A stretch of DNA of 64,000 nt from Candidatus Liberibacter africanus PTSAPSY (GCF_001021085.1 NZ_CP004021.1:432501-496500), one strand, 5' to 3'; shown: positions 54,734-63,793, counted from the stretch's first letter. A program made the numbers and translations. Notes: generated from the sequence alone by a model not told the origin.

Positions 54734-54903
54734 TCTTTAAGAAAAAAGAGCTGGATAAAATAGCGAATATATCTCGCAAAAGAAACGTGATGATTGAGTT
54801 AACAGAAGATGGAAAATGCATTCGGATATATCCCGAGTTTGATTCCAGAACAGATATAGAGCCACCTGAAGAATCTGAACCCTTTGATGATTTTGTGATT
54901 TAA
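54730..54903 (+). CDS. 57-residue protein preceding the integrase
   Basis: ATG 54730 overlaps the kinase stop (ATGA) after AAGGGGG. The sequence MIFKKKELDKIANISRKRNV followed by MIELTEDGKCIRIYPE resembles the small proteins encoded just before tyrosine integrases in many alphaproteobacterial phages. Its role is unproven; an excision or regulatory factor is possible. Only two bases separate it from the integrase ATG. Confidence 0.65.
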   Translation: MIFKKKELDKIANISRKRNVMIELTEDGKCIRIYPEFDSRTDIEPPEESEPFDDFVI

Positions 54904-54905
54904 CT

Positions 54906-55928
54906 ATGACAAAACACCGATACCCGTATTTATCCCATGAAACAACAAGGCATGGCAAAAAAGTATGGTATTTTAAAAAAGACGGCAAACGAATACGTCT
55001 ACCTAACGTTTATGGGACTACAGAGTTCATGGAAGCGTACGCCGATGCTCTTGCGGGTCGCTTGCAACAAAAACACCTACAAGGAAATACAAAAACGTTC
55101 AAATGGCTTATTGAGCAGTACAGATTAAGCGGGCATTTCCAATCTTTAAATCCTACTACTAGAAGAGTAAGAGATAACCTTTTTTACCATATTATTAAAG
55201 ACTCAGGTACTATTCCTTTTGCTAAAATAACACGCAGACATATACAAAATGCCGTGGATAGAAGATCAGAAAAACCCTCAGTAGCGATATCATTTTTAAA
55301 GGCGATTTCTCCAGTCTTTAAATGGGCAGAAACATGTGAATTAGTTACAAAGAATCCCATCATCGGGGTACGACGTCCACCTATCCGAACGATAGGAATG
55401 CATACATGGACAGTGGAGCAAGTAGAAATTTATCGTAAGCGTCATCCTATTAATACAATGGCAAGATTAGCATTAGAATTAATGTTGTTTCTAGGATTAA
55501 GACGATCCGATGTTATAAGAGTTGGGAAAAAACATGTGAAAGATAACGTTTTATCGATTCATACACAAAAAACAGGAAGACAAGTTCATGTTCCTATTTT
55601 TGAAGCTTTACAATCATGTTTAGAGGCGGTCGGAAAAGATGGTGAAACTTTTTTGATCACTGCTCATGGAAAACCTTTTTCCTCTTCAGGCTCTTTCGGG
55701 AACTGGTTTAGAGATAGATGTAAAGAATCAGGATTACCCGATGAATGTAGAGCTCACGGTTTAAGGAAAGCAGGAGCAACGATTGCAGCAAATGCAGGAG
55801 CTAGCCCTCATGAACTTATGGCTATGTACGGATGGTCAAAAACAGATATGGCTGACCTCTATACAAGAGAAGTTAATGCAAAGAAACTTGCTTATAAATC
55901 GGCTAAAATGATCGCAGATTGTATGTAA
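54906..55928 (+). CDS. Tyrosine integrase
   Basis: A 340-residue site-specific recombinase. The N-terminal arm-binding region is followed by a SAM-like core-binding domain (about 65-160). The catalytic domain shows the first Arg in LGLRRSDVIRV, HGLRKAG with H-x-x-R, and the nucleophile Tyr in DLYTREVNAK. It is next to attR (100 bases), as expected, and would recombine at the tRNA-Arg core. It appears intact. Confidence 0.93.
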   Translation: MTKHRYPYLSHETTRHGKKVWYFKKDGKRIRLPNVYGTTEFMEAYADALAGRLQQKHLQGNTKTFKWLIEQYRLSGHFQSLNPTTRRVRDNLFYHIIKDSGTIPFAKITRRHIQNAVDRRSEKPSVAISFLKAISPVFKWAETCELVTKNPIIGVRRPPIRTIGMHTWTVEQVEIYRKRHPINTMARLALELMLFLGLRRSDVIRVGKKHVKDNVLSIHTQKTGRQVHVPIFEALQSCLEAVGKDGETFLITAHGKPFSSSGSFGNWFRDRCKESGLPDECRAHGLRKAGATIAANAGASPHELMAMYGWSKTDMADLYTREVNAKKLAYKSAKMIADCM

Positions 55929-55993
55929 AAAAGGTAAGACTATACGGTTTGTAAGTCATTGATTCTTCATGATTCGGATTTGGTCTTACCTTT
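55927..55993. repeat. Integrase arm-type site candidates, right
   Basis: AAAAAAGGTAAGAC (55927-55940, inverted) and ATTTGGTCTTACCTTT (55978-55993, direct) lie between the integrase stop and attR. The second is identical to the copy inside attL. Confidence 0.5.
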
Positions 55994-56028
55994 GCATAAG
56001 TTGTTGATTTTACTTCTCTCTGGCGAAA

Positions 56029-56043
56029 CTGTCGGGTGCACCA
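56029..56043 (+). other. attR core
   Basis: An exact 15-base copy of the tRNA-Arg 3' end (ctgtcgggtgcacca), 100 bases after the integrase stop. The tRNA upstream part is absent, as expected for the distal att site. Confidence 0.9.
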
Positions 56044-56460
56044 GCAAACAAGTAACTATTCCATTTAACGGTATTTTTTTATTATTTGGTCTCATCTTTT
56101 ATATAAAATATTGATTATACTATAGTTTGGCAGTACTGCAGTCACCAATAAAAATTTAACCATTTGATTTAACGGTTTTTTTATTATTTGGTCTTGCCTT
56201 CCGAAATACTGCGACCTGATTTTTGCTTTTCCACACCTTTTTTAGTTATAATAAACAAGGAGATCCTGCCATCGAATTTTCTCTCTTTAACAACTATTGA
56301 CACAATCAAAAATATATTTTTATACGTATTACAACTTTTTTATTATGTTACTATAATAGATACAAGGGAGGGTTGCATTAGCCCTCTTTTTGCTTTAGAC
56401 CTTATTTAAGTGAATGTTGTTGTAATATACAATCTTATGTTGAATTTACTGTATTGAGAA
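56044..56460. other. Non-coding stretch right of attR with att-arm-like repeats
   Basis: No credible gene. Two further copies related to the arm site occur: ATTTGGTCTCATCTTTT near 56096 and ATTTGGTCTTGCCTT near 56187. Each is preceded by TTTAACGGT and a T-rich/ATTATT tract. A possible promoter-terminator pair is at 56297-56391. Confidence 0.45.
56297..56391 (+). ncRNA. Possible short transcript (promoter plus terminator)
   Basis: TTGACA (56297-56302) and TATACG (56321-56326) make a plausible promoter. About 40 bases later GAGGG-TTGCATTAG-CCCTC followed by TTTTT (56368-56391) is a good terminator. No reading frame fits between them, so a small RNA or a leader for the downstream lipoprotein gene is possible. 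Confidence 0.3.
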
Positions 56461-56466
56461 TTGAGG

Positions 56467-56904
56467 ATGAATAGTAAAAATATTAAATTAGTTGTATTGG
56501 GTACTGCTCTCACATCATCTGTATTCTTAGGTAGTTGTGATCTGCTTGGCGACAAGCCTGATACTAATGTAGATCTAACTGCTATTAATAATAAAAAAGC
56601 AGAAGATGCAAGACTAACTAAAATAGAAGCAGAACGTAAAGCTAAAGAAGCTGAAGATGCAAGACTAACTAAAATAGAAGCAGAACGTAAAGCTAAAGAA
56701 GCTGAAGATGCAAGACTAGCTGAAATAGAAGCAGAGCGTACAGCTAAAGAAGCTGAAGATATAAGGCTAGCCACAGAAAGAGAAAGAAAAAGAGAAGCAG
56801 AAATAAAAATATCTCTAGAACGCGGAAGCGGAGAAATGTATGGAGCATCGGAATGGGCGATGTATCGAAAAATGACGGCTAAAGAAAGAGAAGGAAGAGA
56901 ATAG
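56467..56904 (+). CDS. Lipoprotein with 17-residue tandem repeats, probably frameshifted near its end
   Basis: The second Met (ATG 56467) begins MNSKNIKLVVLGTALTSSVF, with lipobox LGSC and a lipidated Cys near residue 26. The mature part has three and a half 17-residue repeats (AEDARLTKIEAERKAKE), strongly charged and helical, coded by 51-bp units from 56599. The frame stops at 56904. One frame over, ENSELKELKELKEITTQEW continues to a TGA at 57051 (YVYKDGQAYSIEIPTK), so a single indel may have cut off a C-terminal domain. No function is known. It lies between attR and the lysis-gene remnants. Confidence 0.6.
   Translation: MNSKNIKLVVLGTALTSSVFLGSCDLLGDKPDTNVDLTAINNKKAEDARLTKIEAERKAKEAEDARLTKIEAERKAKEAEDARLAEIEAERTAKEAEDIRLATERERKREAEIKISLERGSGEMYGASEWAMYRKMTAKEREGRE
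56599..56790. repeat. 51-bp tandem repeats in the lipoprotein gene
   Basis: Units begin at 56599, 56650, 56701 and (degenerate) 56752. The first two are nearly identical, the third has several changes. Confidence 0.85.
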
Positions 56905-57098
56905 CGAGCTGAAAGAGCTGAAAGAGCTGAAAGAGATCACAACGCAAGAATGGAGCAATTTTACCGAGGAAGAGATGGAAAAATCTAAAATCGCCTACGC
57001 TTATGTTTACAAGGATGGTCAAGCATATTCGATTGAAATTCCAACTAAATGAAGTTCCCTGTTATAATTATATGATTAACTACACCGCCTCTTCTGCA

Positions 57099-57520
57099 CT
57101 ATTTGACGCTGTACCAAAAGCCACGAATACAAGCGATAATCTCTTGTTCAAACGGAGTAAGAACAGCAAGAGGACTTTGAATAACAAAGTTTTTTCCACG
57201 CTCCACCATACTAATAACGGATAAACAATAATCCAAAAAAACAGTTGTTAACGGTCTAATTAAAGCGTTAAAACCGTCTATCCACTTAATCCCACTTTTG
57301 TGTTTATGCTCATGAATCCTAGCTAATATCACTGGTTTATCTTTAATCCTTTCAAGAGCAACCAGGTTCTCGGCATTGATCTTCGCCAATTCAAGCTTCA
57401 ACCTATCGTGTTCTATTGATTGCTTGTACTTCATATGTTCTACTATCGTTTCAAACACAGACGGAATAAAACGAAGCAAGAACCTAAATACCCCTCCAAC
57501 AATAAAAGACTGTATCATGT
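57099..57520 (-). pseudogene. Decayed 3-TM holin-like gene
   Basis: A homologue of the prophage holin at 16853-17329. MIQSFIVGGVFRFLLRFIPS and SGIKWIDGFNALIRPLTT match closely. Then a T7 run (57234-57240 on the coding strand; the intact gene has fewer) throws the frame off, and WIIVYPLLV continues in another frame. The original frame returns around SPLAVLTPFEQEIIACI. The two shifts replace a membrane segment, so the product is unlikely to work. The upstream coding frame extends to 57599 but only from MIQSF does it match. Confidence 0.75.
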
Positions 57521-57539
57521 TTGTAACTTGAAAATTATA

Positions 57540-57812
57540 TACAATCGCTGCTAAGTCGCAGCAGTAGCCAATGGCCCCCAATAGTTTTGAAAAACGCACT
57601 CACTCCTTTGAGAGTAGTACGTATATTTAAAATCTCTCTAATATCCTATTGTTGTTTGATATATTGTTTTTCAAAATTCTCGAATCGTTTCTCAAAATTC
57701 TCGAATCTGGCACAAAGCTCATTAAATTTTTTCCTTGTAAATGCTTTCCTTGTGGTTGCTTTCTATGAGTTGGTTGGTCACTATTTTTTGTCATTTGGAC
57801 ATAACCTCTTGT
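57540..57812 (-). pseudogene. Decayed coiled-coil lysis accessory gene
   Basis: On the minus strand ATGACAAAAAATAGTGACC starts near 57811. One frame over, RKKFNELCARFENFEKRFEN and YIKQQ, then TAG, then DIREILNI and SAFFKTIG line up with the intact 85-residue protein at 17326-17583 (RREEFNAL, NEQQAVIKDILHILNT, VLLIKTTGAI). A frameshift and an in-frame stop show decay. Order relative to the holin relic is the same as in the intact prophage. Confidence 0.7.
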
Positions 57813-58259
57813 ACATAGTAATGGATTTCACCCATTTTAGAAGTTATTTTATCTGTAACTCTCCACCATGCACTTCTTTCAATCTCGGTTTCAATCTCGG
57901 TAGTAGAAGCTGAAGAACAAATCGTAGAAGAAAAACTAAGTAGCAGCAAATGTTGGGTCTTCCCAAGCTAGTATCTCATTTCATGATACAGCGTCTCCAA
58001 CTGATTTTTCGGCCCCCTCTAATACTGCAACGCATTGCAGTACGACCTCTTATGAGTGATTTAACTCTAATGTCAACCGTGGAGGTGCACCATTAAAAAA
58101 TGAGGTTGTTTGTTTTGCTAAATTTTTTCCTACAATTCAAAAAGTATAGTCATTAAAATCATAGCGGTATTGATTATACGATGTTTTTTATTATATACTT
58201 TATCTCGTCTCTGGGCTCAGATCTGCATAGATCACCAAAAACTGTACAAAGTATTTATT
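57813..58259. other. Junction of the prophage remnant and the host tsaC gene
   Basis: No gene is seen. GGTGCACCA at 58084-58092 resembles the last 9 bases of the att core. ATTGATTATACGATGTTTTTTATTA near 58165 resembles ATTGATTATACGTTGTTTTTAATA, which follows attL near 15944. These suggest the distal boundary of an older insertion. Confidence 0.45.
58084..58092 (+). other. att-core-like remnant
   Basis: Nine bases, GGTGCACCA, match the end of the tRNA/att core. Nearby sequence resembles the DNA right of attL. It may be the degenerate attR of an older prophage. Confidence 0.35.
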
Positions 58260-59231
58260 ATGCGAATTATTTCTATCACAGATTCAAATGCACTCCAAAA
58301 AGCCTGTGAATTCTTGGATGCTGGACTACCCATAGCGATTCCAACCGAAACTGTTTATGGTTTAGCTGTAGATGCTAGGAATCCTTCGGCTATTCGTCGT
58401 CTTTATGAAATTAAAAAACGTCCAGCTATCAACCCTCTCATATGCCATGTAAGCAATATATCTATGGTAGATAAATATGCACATATCGACTGTCTATCTC
58501 TTCATTTAGCAAAATTATTCTGGCCAGGACCTCTAACTATTGTACTCAATCTTTTAGAAAAAAATGATATCCATCCATCAGCCACAGCAAACCTCAAAAC
58601 AGCTTGTTTTCGTGTTCCTTGTGGATTTGCGCAAAAATTAATCAGTACTTATGGTTATCCTTTAGCAATGCCCTCTGCCAACATATCTGGACAAATAAGC
58701 ATAACCAATATAGAACATCTTCTTTCTTCTCCTATTGCTCGAGAAATACCTCTTATAATTGATGGGGGAATCTCTACAATTGGCTTAGAATCAACCATTG
58801 TTAACGTGCAATTTGATAAAAAAATCCATATTTTACGTCCTGGAGGGCTAGAAATTGAAACAATCAAGAAAGCCATCTCCACGGAATTAGAGTATTCTAT
58901 AGACGAAACGTCTAATCCTCAATCTCCAGGAACTTTAAAATCACACTATGCACCAAAAGCATGCGTAAGATTGGGAGCAACCCATGTCAATCATGGGGAA
59001 GCTTTGATACGTTTTGGCAATTGTCCTATTAAAAATATTGAAAACGCCATTATATCACTTAACTTAAGTAAAGACGGGAAGCTACAAGAAGCAGCATTTA
59101 ATCTTTTCAATTACATGAAAATAGCCGATGATAGCGGGGCCACTTCTATTGCCTTTAGCCCTATACCAAACTATGGTTTAGGTATAGCTATTAATAATAG
59201 ACTCGAGAAGGCATCTGCACCTCGCAATTAA
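58260..59231 (+). CDS. tsaC: Threonylcarbamoyl-AMP synthase (Sua5/YwlC type)
   Basis: The enzyme makes threonylcarbamoyl-AMP from Thr, bicarbonate and ATP for the t6A37 modification of ANN-reading tRNAs. ATG 58260 gives 323 residues; the open frame runs further up into the intergenic region. The N-terminal YrdC domain shows PTETVYGLAVDARN, KRPAINPLICHV and FWPGPLTIVL, with MPSANISGQ and GLESTIVN later. The C-terminal Sua5 domain begins around SPGTLKSHYAPKA. Other members of this two-domain type are about 320-350 residues. Confidence 0.92.
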   Translation: MRIISITDSNALQKACEFLDAGLPIAIPTETVYGLAVDARNPSAIRRLYEIKKRPAINPLICHVSNISMVDKYAHIDCLSLHLAKLFWPGPLTIVLNLLEKNDIHPSATANLKTACFRVPCGFAQKLISTYGYPLAMPSANISGQISITNIEHLLSSPIAREIPLIIDGGISTIGLESTIVNVQFDKKIHILRPGGLEIETIKKAISTELEYSIDETSNPQSPGTLKSHYAPKACVRLGATHVNHGEALIRFGNCPIKNIENAIISLNLSKDGKLQEAAFNLFNYMKIADDSGATSIAFSPIPNYGLGIAINNRLEKASAPRN

Positions 59232-59249
59232 TCTATTAAGGATAGATCT

Positions 59250-60671
59250 ATGAAAGCATTATCCCCTGATCTTGTCCAAAGATTTATATCAATAGTTGGA
59301 TCCGAGGGAATATTAGATGATCAGGAGCTCATATATCCTTATCTTAAAGAAGAGCGAAATTTATATAACGGAACATCTCCTTTAGTTCTACTCCCATCTT
59401 GTACCAATGAAGTATCCCAAATTTTAAAGTTAGCTACAGAGACAAGTACATCTATTGTACCTCAAGGAGGGAATACAGGACTTGTCGGCGGACAAATACC
59501 ACGTAAAGATAAAAAAGATGTCATTTTATCAATCAAGCGTATGAACAGCGTCCGAGATATCGATCTAATAAGCAATACCATTGCCGTTGACGCAGGCATC
59601 AATCTATTCAACGTTCGAAAAATCGCAGAAAAACATCATCGATTATTTCCTCTTTCTCTTCCATCAGAAAAATCATGTCAAATTGGGGGAAATCTTGCAA
59701 CCAATGCAGGAGGAACTGCTGTATTATCCTATGGCAATATAAGAAATCTCTGTCTAGGAATAGAGGCCGTTCTTCCTAATGGCGATATTTGGAATGGCAT
59801 GCATAAACTTATAAAAGATAATAGCTGTTATGATATACGTGATCTACTCATAGGATCAGAAGGTACGCTGGGTGTCATTACTGGTGCTGTACTTAAACTA
59901 TTTGCTTATCCAACGGGAAAACAAATTGCGTTTATAGCAATAAGATCTCTTGAACAAGCTGTACAACTCTTACAAATCACTCAAAGAATTGCAGGCAGTA
60001 TGCTCACGGCATTTGAATTAATGTCCGATTTCATCTTAGAATTAGTTATAAAACATATTCCGCATACTTACTGTCCTTTATCAAAGTCACATCCTTGGTA
60101 TATATTATTAGAGATATCTTCCACAGAAACACACGAAAGAGCCAATCTTATAGCAGAGATCATATTAGAAGAAGGACTTAAAAAAAAGGTGATTACTCAA
60201 GGGAGTTTATCTGCTTCTGAAGAGGAAAGAAATGCACTCTGGCATCTAAGAAACAGTATCCCCTCAGCACAAAAAAAAGAAGCAAGATCTATCAAACATG
60301 ATATTTCAGTTCCTGTAGGACAAATACCATCTTTTTTACAAGAAGTAAAAAAGTCTGTATTATCTATGTTCCCTAAAACACGTATAGGTTTATTTGGGCA
60401 TATAGGAGATGGGAACATTCACTTTAATGTATTTCCTCCCTCTGATGAGGACCATGACGCATTCTTATCCCAGTATTGGTATGAAATAAATAATATCGTT
60501 TATTCCATCGTATTATCATATGGAGGATCAATCGCCTCTGAGCACGGTATTGGACAATTACATAAAAAAAGATTAGACACCATCCTCGAACCCACAAAAA
60601 TAACGTTGATGAAAAAAATAAAAAAGACCTTTGATCCAGCTGGAATAATGAATCCAGGAAAGTTTCTATGA
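59250..60671 (+). CDS. FAD-linked oxidoreductase (GlcD/D-2-hydroxyglutarate dehydrogenase type)
   Basis: A 473-residue PCMH-type flavoprotein. The FAD-binding region has VPQGGNTGLVGGQIPR and IGGNLATNAGGTAVLSYGN, then LIGSEGTLGVITGAVLKL. The C-terminal substrate domain has GLFGHIGDGNIHFN (metal/substrate His) and SEHGIGQLHKKRL. It oxidises a D-2-hydroxy acid such as D-lactate or D-2-hydroxyglutarate; the substrate cannot be fixed from sequence. It follows tsaC by 18 bases, with AAGGATAG before the ATG. Confidence 0.85.
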   Translation: MKALSPDLVQRFISIVGSEGILDDQELIYPYLKEERNLYNGTSPLVLLPSCTNEVSQILKLATETSTSIVPQGGNTGLVGGQIPRKDKKDVILSIKRMNSVRDIDLISNTIAVDAGINLFNVRKIAEKHHRLFPLSLPSEKSCQIGGNLATNAGGTAVLSYGNIRNLCLGIEAVLPNGDIWNGMHKLIKDNSCYDIRDLLIGSEGTLGVITGAVLKLFAYPTGKQIAFIAIRSLEQAVQLLQITQRIAGSMLTAFELMSDFILELVIKHIPHTYCPLSKSHPWYILLEISSTETHERANLIAEIILEEGLKKKVITQGSLSASEEERNALWHLRNSIPSAQKKEARSIKHDISVPVGQIPSFLQEVKKSVLSMFPKTRIGLFGHIGDGNIHFNVFPPSDEDHDAFLSQYWYEINNIVYSIVLSYGGSIASEHGIGQLHKKRLDTILEPTKITLMKKIKKTFDPAGIMNPGKFL

Positions 60672-60708
60672 AACAAGATATGCCGTATTGTCAAAGGATA
60701 AGAGATGT

Positions 60709-61314
60709 TTACAAAGAAGTTCTAGAGCGAATAGCTTCAAAAATAGTCCCATCATCCAAATAATCTAATTCACTACCTATAGGAATACCATAAGCCAATC
60801 TGGTGATTTTAATATCTATTCCTTTAAGTTTATCCATAATATAATGAGCCGTTGTTTGCCCTTCAATTGTAGCACTAATAGCAAGAATCAATTCTCGAAT
60901 TGCTTTATCTTTGACTCTCTCTATCAAAGAATTGATCCCAATATCTTCTGGACCAATTCTATCAAGTGGAGAAAGGGTTCCTCCAAGAACATGGTAAAAA
61001 GCACTCACTGCTTTAGAACGTTCTAAAGCCCATAAATCAGCAACATCTTCTACAACTATAATCACTGAAGAATCACGCCGCTCATCCGTGCAAATAATAC
61101 AAGGATCTATAGTATCAATGTTCCCACAAATAGAACACACACAAACTTTGTCATATATTTTAACCATAGCTTCAGCTAATGGACCTAATAATTTATCCTT
61201 TTTTTTTACTAAATGTAAAGTCGCCCTCCTAGCAGAACGAGGACCAAGACCTGGAATACGTGCTAACATTTTAATGAGATTTTCAATTTCTATCCCCGTT
61301 ATTTTTTTTGTCAT
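60709..61314 (-). CDS. recR: Recombination protein RecR
   Basis: The 201-residue RecR acts with RecO (and RecF) to load RecA on gapped DNA. It has the N-terminal HhH motif [19 protein letters not shown], the zinc finger [16 protein letters not shown], and the Toprim domain with [16 protein letters not shown]. It is the last gene of the classical dnaX-ybaB-recR cluster, and its length is normal. Confidence 0.95.
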   Translation of the reverse strand: MTKKITGIEIENLIKMLARIPGLGPRSARRATLHLVKKKDKLLGPLAEAMVKIYDKVCVCSICGNIDTIDPCIICTDERRDSSVIIVVEDVADLWALERSKAVSAFYHVLGGTLSPLDRIGPEDIGINSLIERVKDKAIRELILAISATIEGQTTAHYIMDKLKGIDIKITRLAYGIPIGSELDYLDDGTIFEAIRSRTSL

Positions 61315-61482
61315 ATTGGATATCCATTTAAAAAATTTTTCTACATATGCTCTTTAAAACTTTTTACATCGCTTTTCCTATATCTTTTTAAAATCTATTT
61401 ACATCACATTTAACACTAAAACATGCATACCATTAAATTGATTTACTATATAAATTTTAAAAATACTGATCATTAATATCTA

Positions 61483-61806
61483 TTAAAAAGGGAATTTCAT
61501 ACCAGGAGGAATAGGCAATCCTGATGTTATTTCTTGAGTCTTTGCGGCAACCAGATCTTCTATTTTTTGGTGAGCATCACTATGCGCTGCGATGATTAGA
61601 TCTTCTAACATTTCAGCGTTTTCCTGACATAACAACGAACTATCAATTTTCACCCCTGTAAGCATATGTTTCCCGTTCAAACGAACACTTATCAATCCAC
61701 CTCCAGAATTGCCCTCTGCCTCTAAAAGAACGATGGATTCCTTCATTTCTTCTATTTTCCCTTGTATATCCTTAAATTGTCCCATCATTTTCAGTATATT
61801 ATTCAT
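61483..61806 (-). CDS. YbaB/EbfC nucleoid-associated protein
   Basis: A 107-residue DNA-binding protein of the YbaB/EbfC family. The N-terminal MMGQFKDIQGKIEEMKESI coil is followed by GGGLISVRLNGKHMLTGVKID, and the C-terminus ends in GLPIPPGMKFPF, typical of the family. It lies between dnaX and recR, as in most bacteria, and may help fork restart or nucleoid organisation. Confidence 0.92.
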   Translation of the reverse strand: MNNILKMMGQFKDIQGKIEEMKESIVLLEAEGNSGGGLISVRLNGKHMLTGVKIDSSLLCQENAEMLEDLIIAAHSDAHQKIEDLVAAKTQEITSGLPIPPGMKFPF

Positions 61807-61849
61807 TAGTACAATCCCTTTATTACTAATATATTTTATCTATTTTCTA

Positions 61850-63450
61850 TCATTCTAAATGATCAATAGTGCGAATACAAACAACTTGAGCCTCTGGAAA
61901 AATAGCGCGAACAGATTGAATATTTGCATCAATTTCAAAATTTTCGCAGTATTCTCCTAAAGAAAATATTATTTCCCAATCTTTACCTGTCCAATTTTTA
62001 AGATTCACAACAAGATTCTCAATGAAATTCTCAGGAGATTCCTTGATAAAGGATACCTCTACTCTCCCTAGCTCCGGCTCAAAAGAAACAACATGCAGAA
62101 AATCCAGCAACATATCTTTCATTTTATAATCATTATTCTTCTCACATAATGCGATTAATCGACCTTTACAATCATTTGAAGCACAAGATCTATATTGTTT
62201 CGCCATAATATGATCCTCGGTTGTCGACAATTTTTTATCCGAGGATATATCCTTTTGAAGTAAGCTATCACCAATCGATAGCGAAGGATAATTCAATTCA
62301 TCAAGTTTTTTTTTTTCTTTTCTGCCACAATATGGTGTGCAATCTCTTCTGGAGAAGGCAATTGAACAGAATGTGCTAAACGTATTAAAACCATTTCAAC
62401 AGCTTCCATAGGATGCGAAAAACCTTCTATTTCAGCAATACCTTTCAAAATCATCTGCCAAAAACGAGAAAGAAAGGTAACTGATACTACCTTTGAATAT
62501 TCCAACGCTCGTGAATTTTCCGCTTCACTATATAGCAAAGTATCTGCCATCTCTGGAATATATTTAATTCTCGTAACTAAATGAGTGAAATCAGCAAGAT
62601 CATGAAGAACAACTGAAGGATTGACGCCAGAATCATATTGCGAAGAAAATTCTTGCAAAGCATTGACAACATCTCCTTTTATCAAATACTCGAACAAGTC
62701 CATTATTCTGTTGCGGTCAGCCAACGCAAGCATTAAACGAACGCTAGAAACAGCAATCTTATCCTCACATTGGGCAATAGCCTGATCCAACAAAGACAAT
62801 CCATCACGTGCAGACCCCTCAGATGCTCGCGCTATCATGACAACAGCTTCATGATCGAATTTTATTGATTCCCTGTGCAAAATTTTTGTAAATAATTCAA
62901 TAAGATCTTTGATAGATATACGATGCAAATCAAATCTCTGGCATCGCGAGAGTACTGTCATTGGAACTTTACGAATTTCTGTAGTAGCAAAAATGAATTT
63001 TACATGTGGAGGAGGCTCTTCAAGGGTTTTTAAAAGGCCATTAAAAGCAGATGTCGACAACATCTGTACTTCATCCATAATATAAACCTTAAAACGAGCC
63101 GAAAAAGGCTTATAATAAATTTGATCAATAATTTCACGAACATCATCTATACTTGTATGAGAAGCAGCATCCAATTCAACTACATCAACATGACTTCCCT
63201 GTATTATGGCCTGACAATGTTCTCCAAATCCACTAAATTTTACTGTAGGATAATCTATATGATCTGTTTTGTAATTCAAAGATCGCGCAATAATCCGAGC
63301 AGTAGTCGTTTTTCCAATACCTCTTGTACCAGACAGCATATAAGATTGCGCTATACGACCCAATTTAAAAGCATTGTTCAGAGTCTTAATCATGGGTTGC
63401 TGGCCCACCATATCCGCAAAACTCTGAGGACGGTATTTTCGCGCTAAAAT
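61850..63450 (-). CDS. dnaX: DNA polymerase III subunits gamma and tau, with A11 slippery site
   Basis: The clamp-loader ATPase. Homology starts at LARKYRPQSFADMVGQQ, 13 codons above the first ATG (63411). Walker A is GTRGIGKTTTARI, the sensor YIMDEVQMLS has D-E-x-x, then TLEEPPPHVKFIFATTE. Frame 0 runs into 11 A residues (coding strand of 62306-62316) and stops five codons later, giving a gamma-like protein of about 385 residues. Slipping by one base on the A-run joins KKKKLDELNYPSLS to the 62296-61850 frame, whose end (FPEAQVVCIRTID) is the usual DnaX C-terminus. That gives tau. No standard start codon is present. Confidence 0.9.
62293..62316 (-). promoter_or_regulatory. Candidate dnaX slippage site (A11)
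   Basis: AAG followed by 11 A at the junction of two dnaX frames. The zero frame ends at TGA (62295-62293). A -1 slip, or transcripts with one added A, opens the tau frame. Similar A-runs drive gamma/tau production in other bacteria. Confidence 0.7.
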
Positions 63451-63520
63451 ACAATAATTATTTGCAAATGTAGACAGGGGGGAAATTCTCTCACATTTTT
63501 AACAAGCCAAAAACTTAATA

Positions 63521-63620
63521 CGAGAGGCTGAAAAAAACAACCCACCATAACATTGCTAGAGCTGCTTCTTTCCAGACCTGACTCGATTCACAAAAATAGC
63601 GTCCATCTTCCAACCTCTCG
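63521..63620 (-). ncRNA. ffs: Signal recognition particle RNA (4.5S type)
   Basis: About 100 bases. CGAGAGG at the 5' end pairs perfectly with CCUCUCG at the 3' end. The conserved apical domain GUCAGGUCUGGAAAGAAGCAGC contains the GGAA tetraloop and the symmetric and asymmetric internal loops that bind Ffh. It lies just upstream of dnaX, in the same orientation, as often seen in alphaproteobacteria. Confidence 0.92.
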
Positions 63621-63793
63621 ACACAATTATCAGGGATATTAATATAAAAAACAAGTCAATATCTCCAACTATTGCATTAAATTTTTTAATTTTCATTCCC
63701 TGCGGGGGAAACATTCACTCTTTATATCTCACATTGATAATATCTCTGATTAAATATAATTTTTCTTGCTTTACATAATAACAAGAATAGATC

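Larger units (their letters stand above)
15912..56043. mobile_element. Integrated T7-like temperate podophage (prophage), about 40.1 kb
   Basis: The element is delimited by 15-bp att repeats in tRNA-Arg. It carries a tyrosine integrase next to attR, a repressor, a replication/recombination module, terminases, portal, scaffold, capsid, tail tubes and a holin. The late genes are in T7/BPP-1 order on the minus strand, and the early genes are on the plus strand. No phage RNA polymerase or DNA polymerase is visible, so it must use host enzymes. Most genes look intact, but there are frameshifts at the left edge and debris in the centre. Whether it can still be induced is unknown. Confidence 0.93.
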
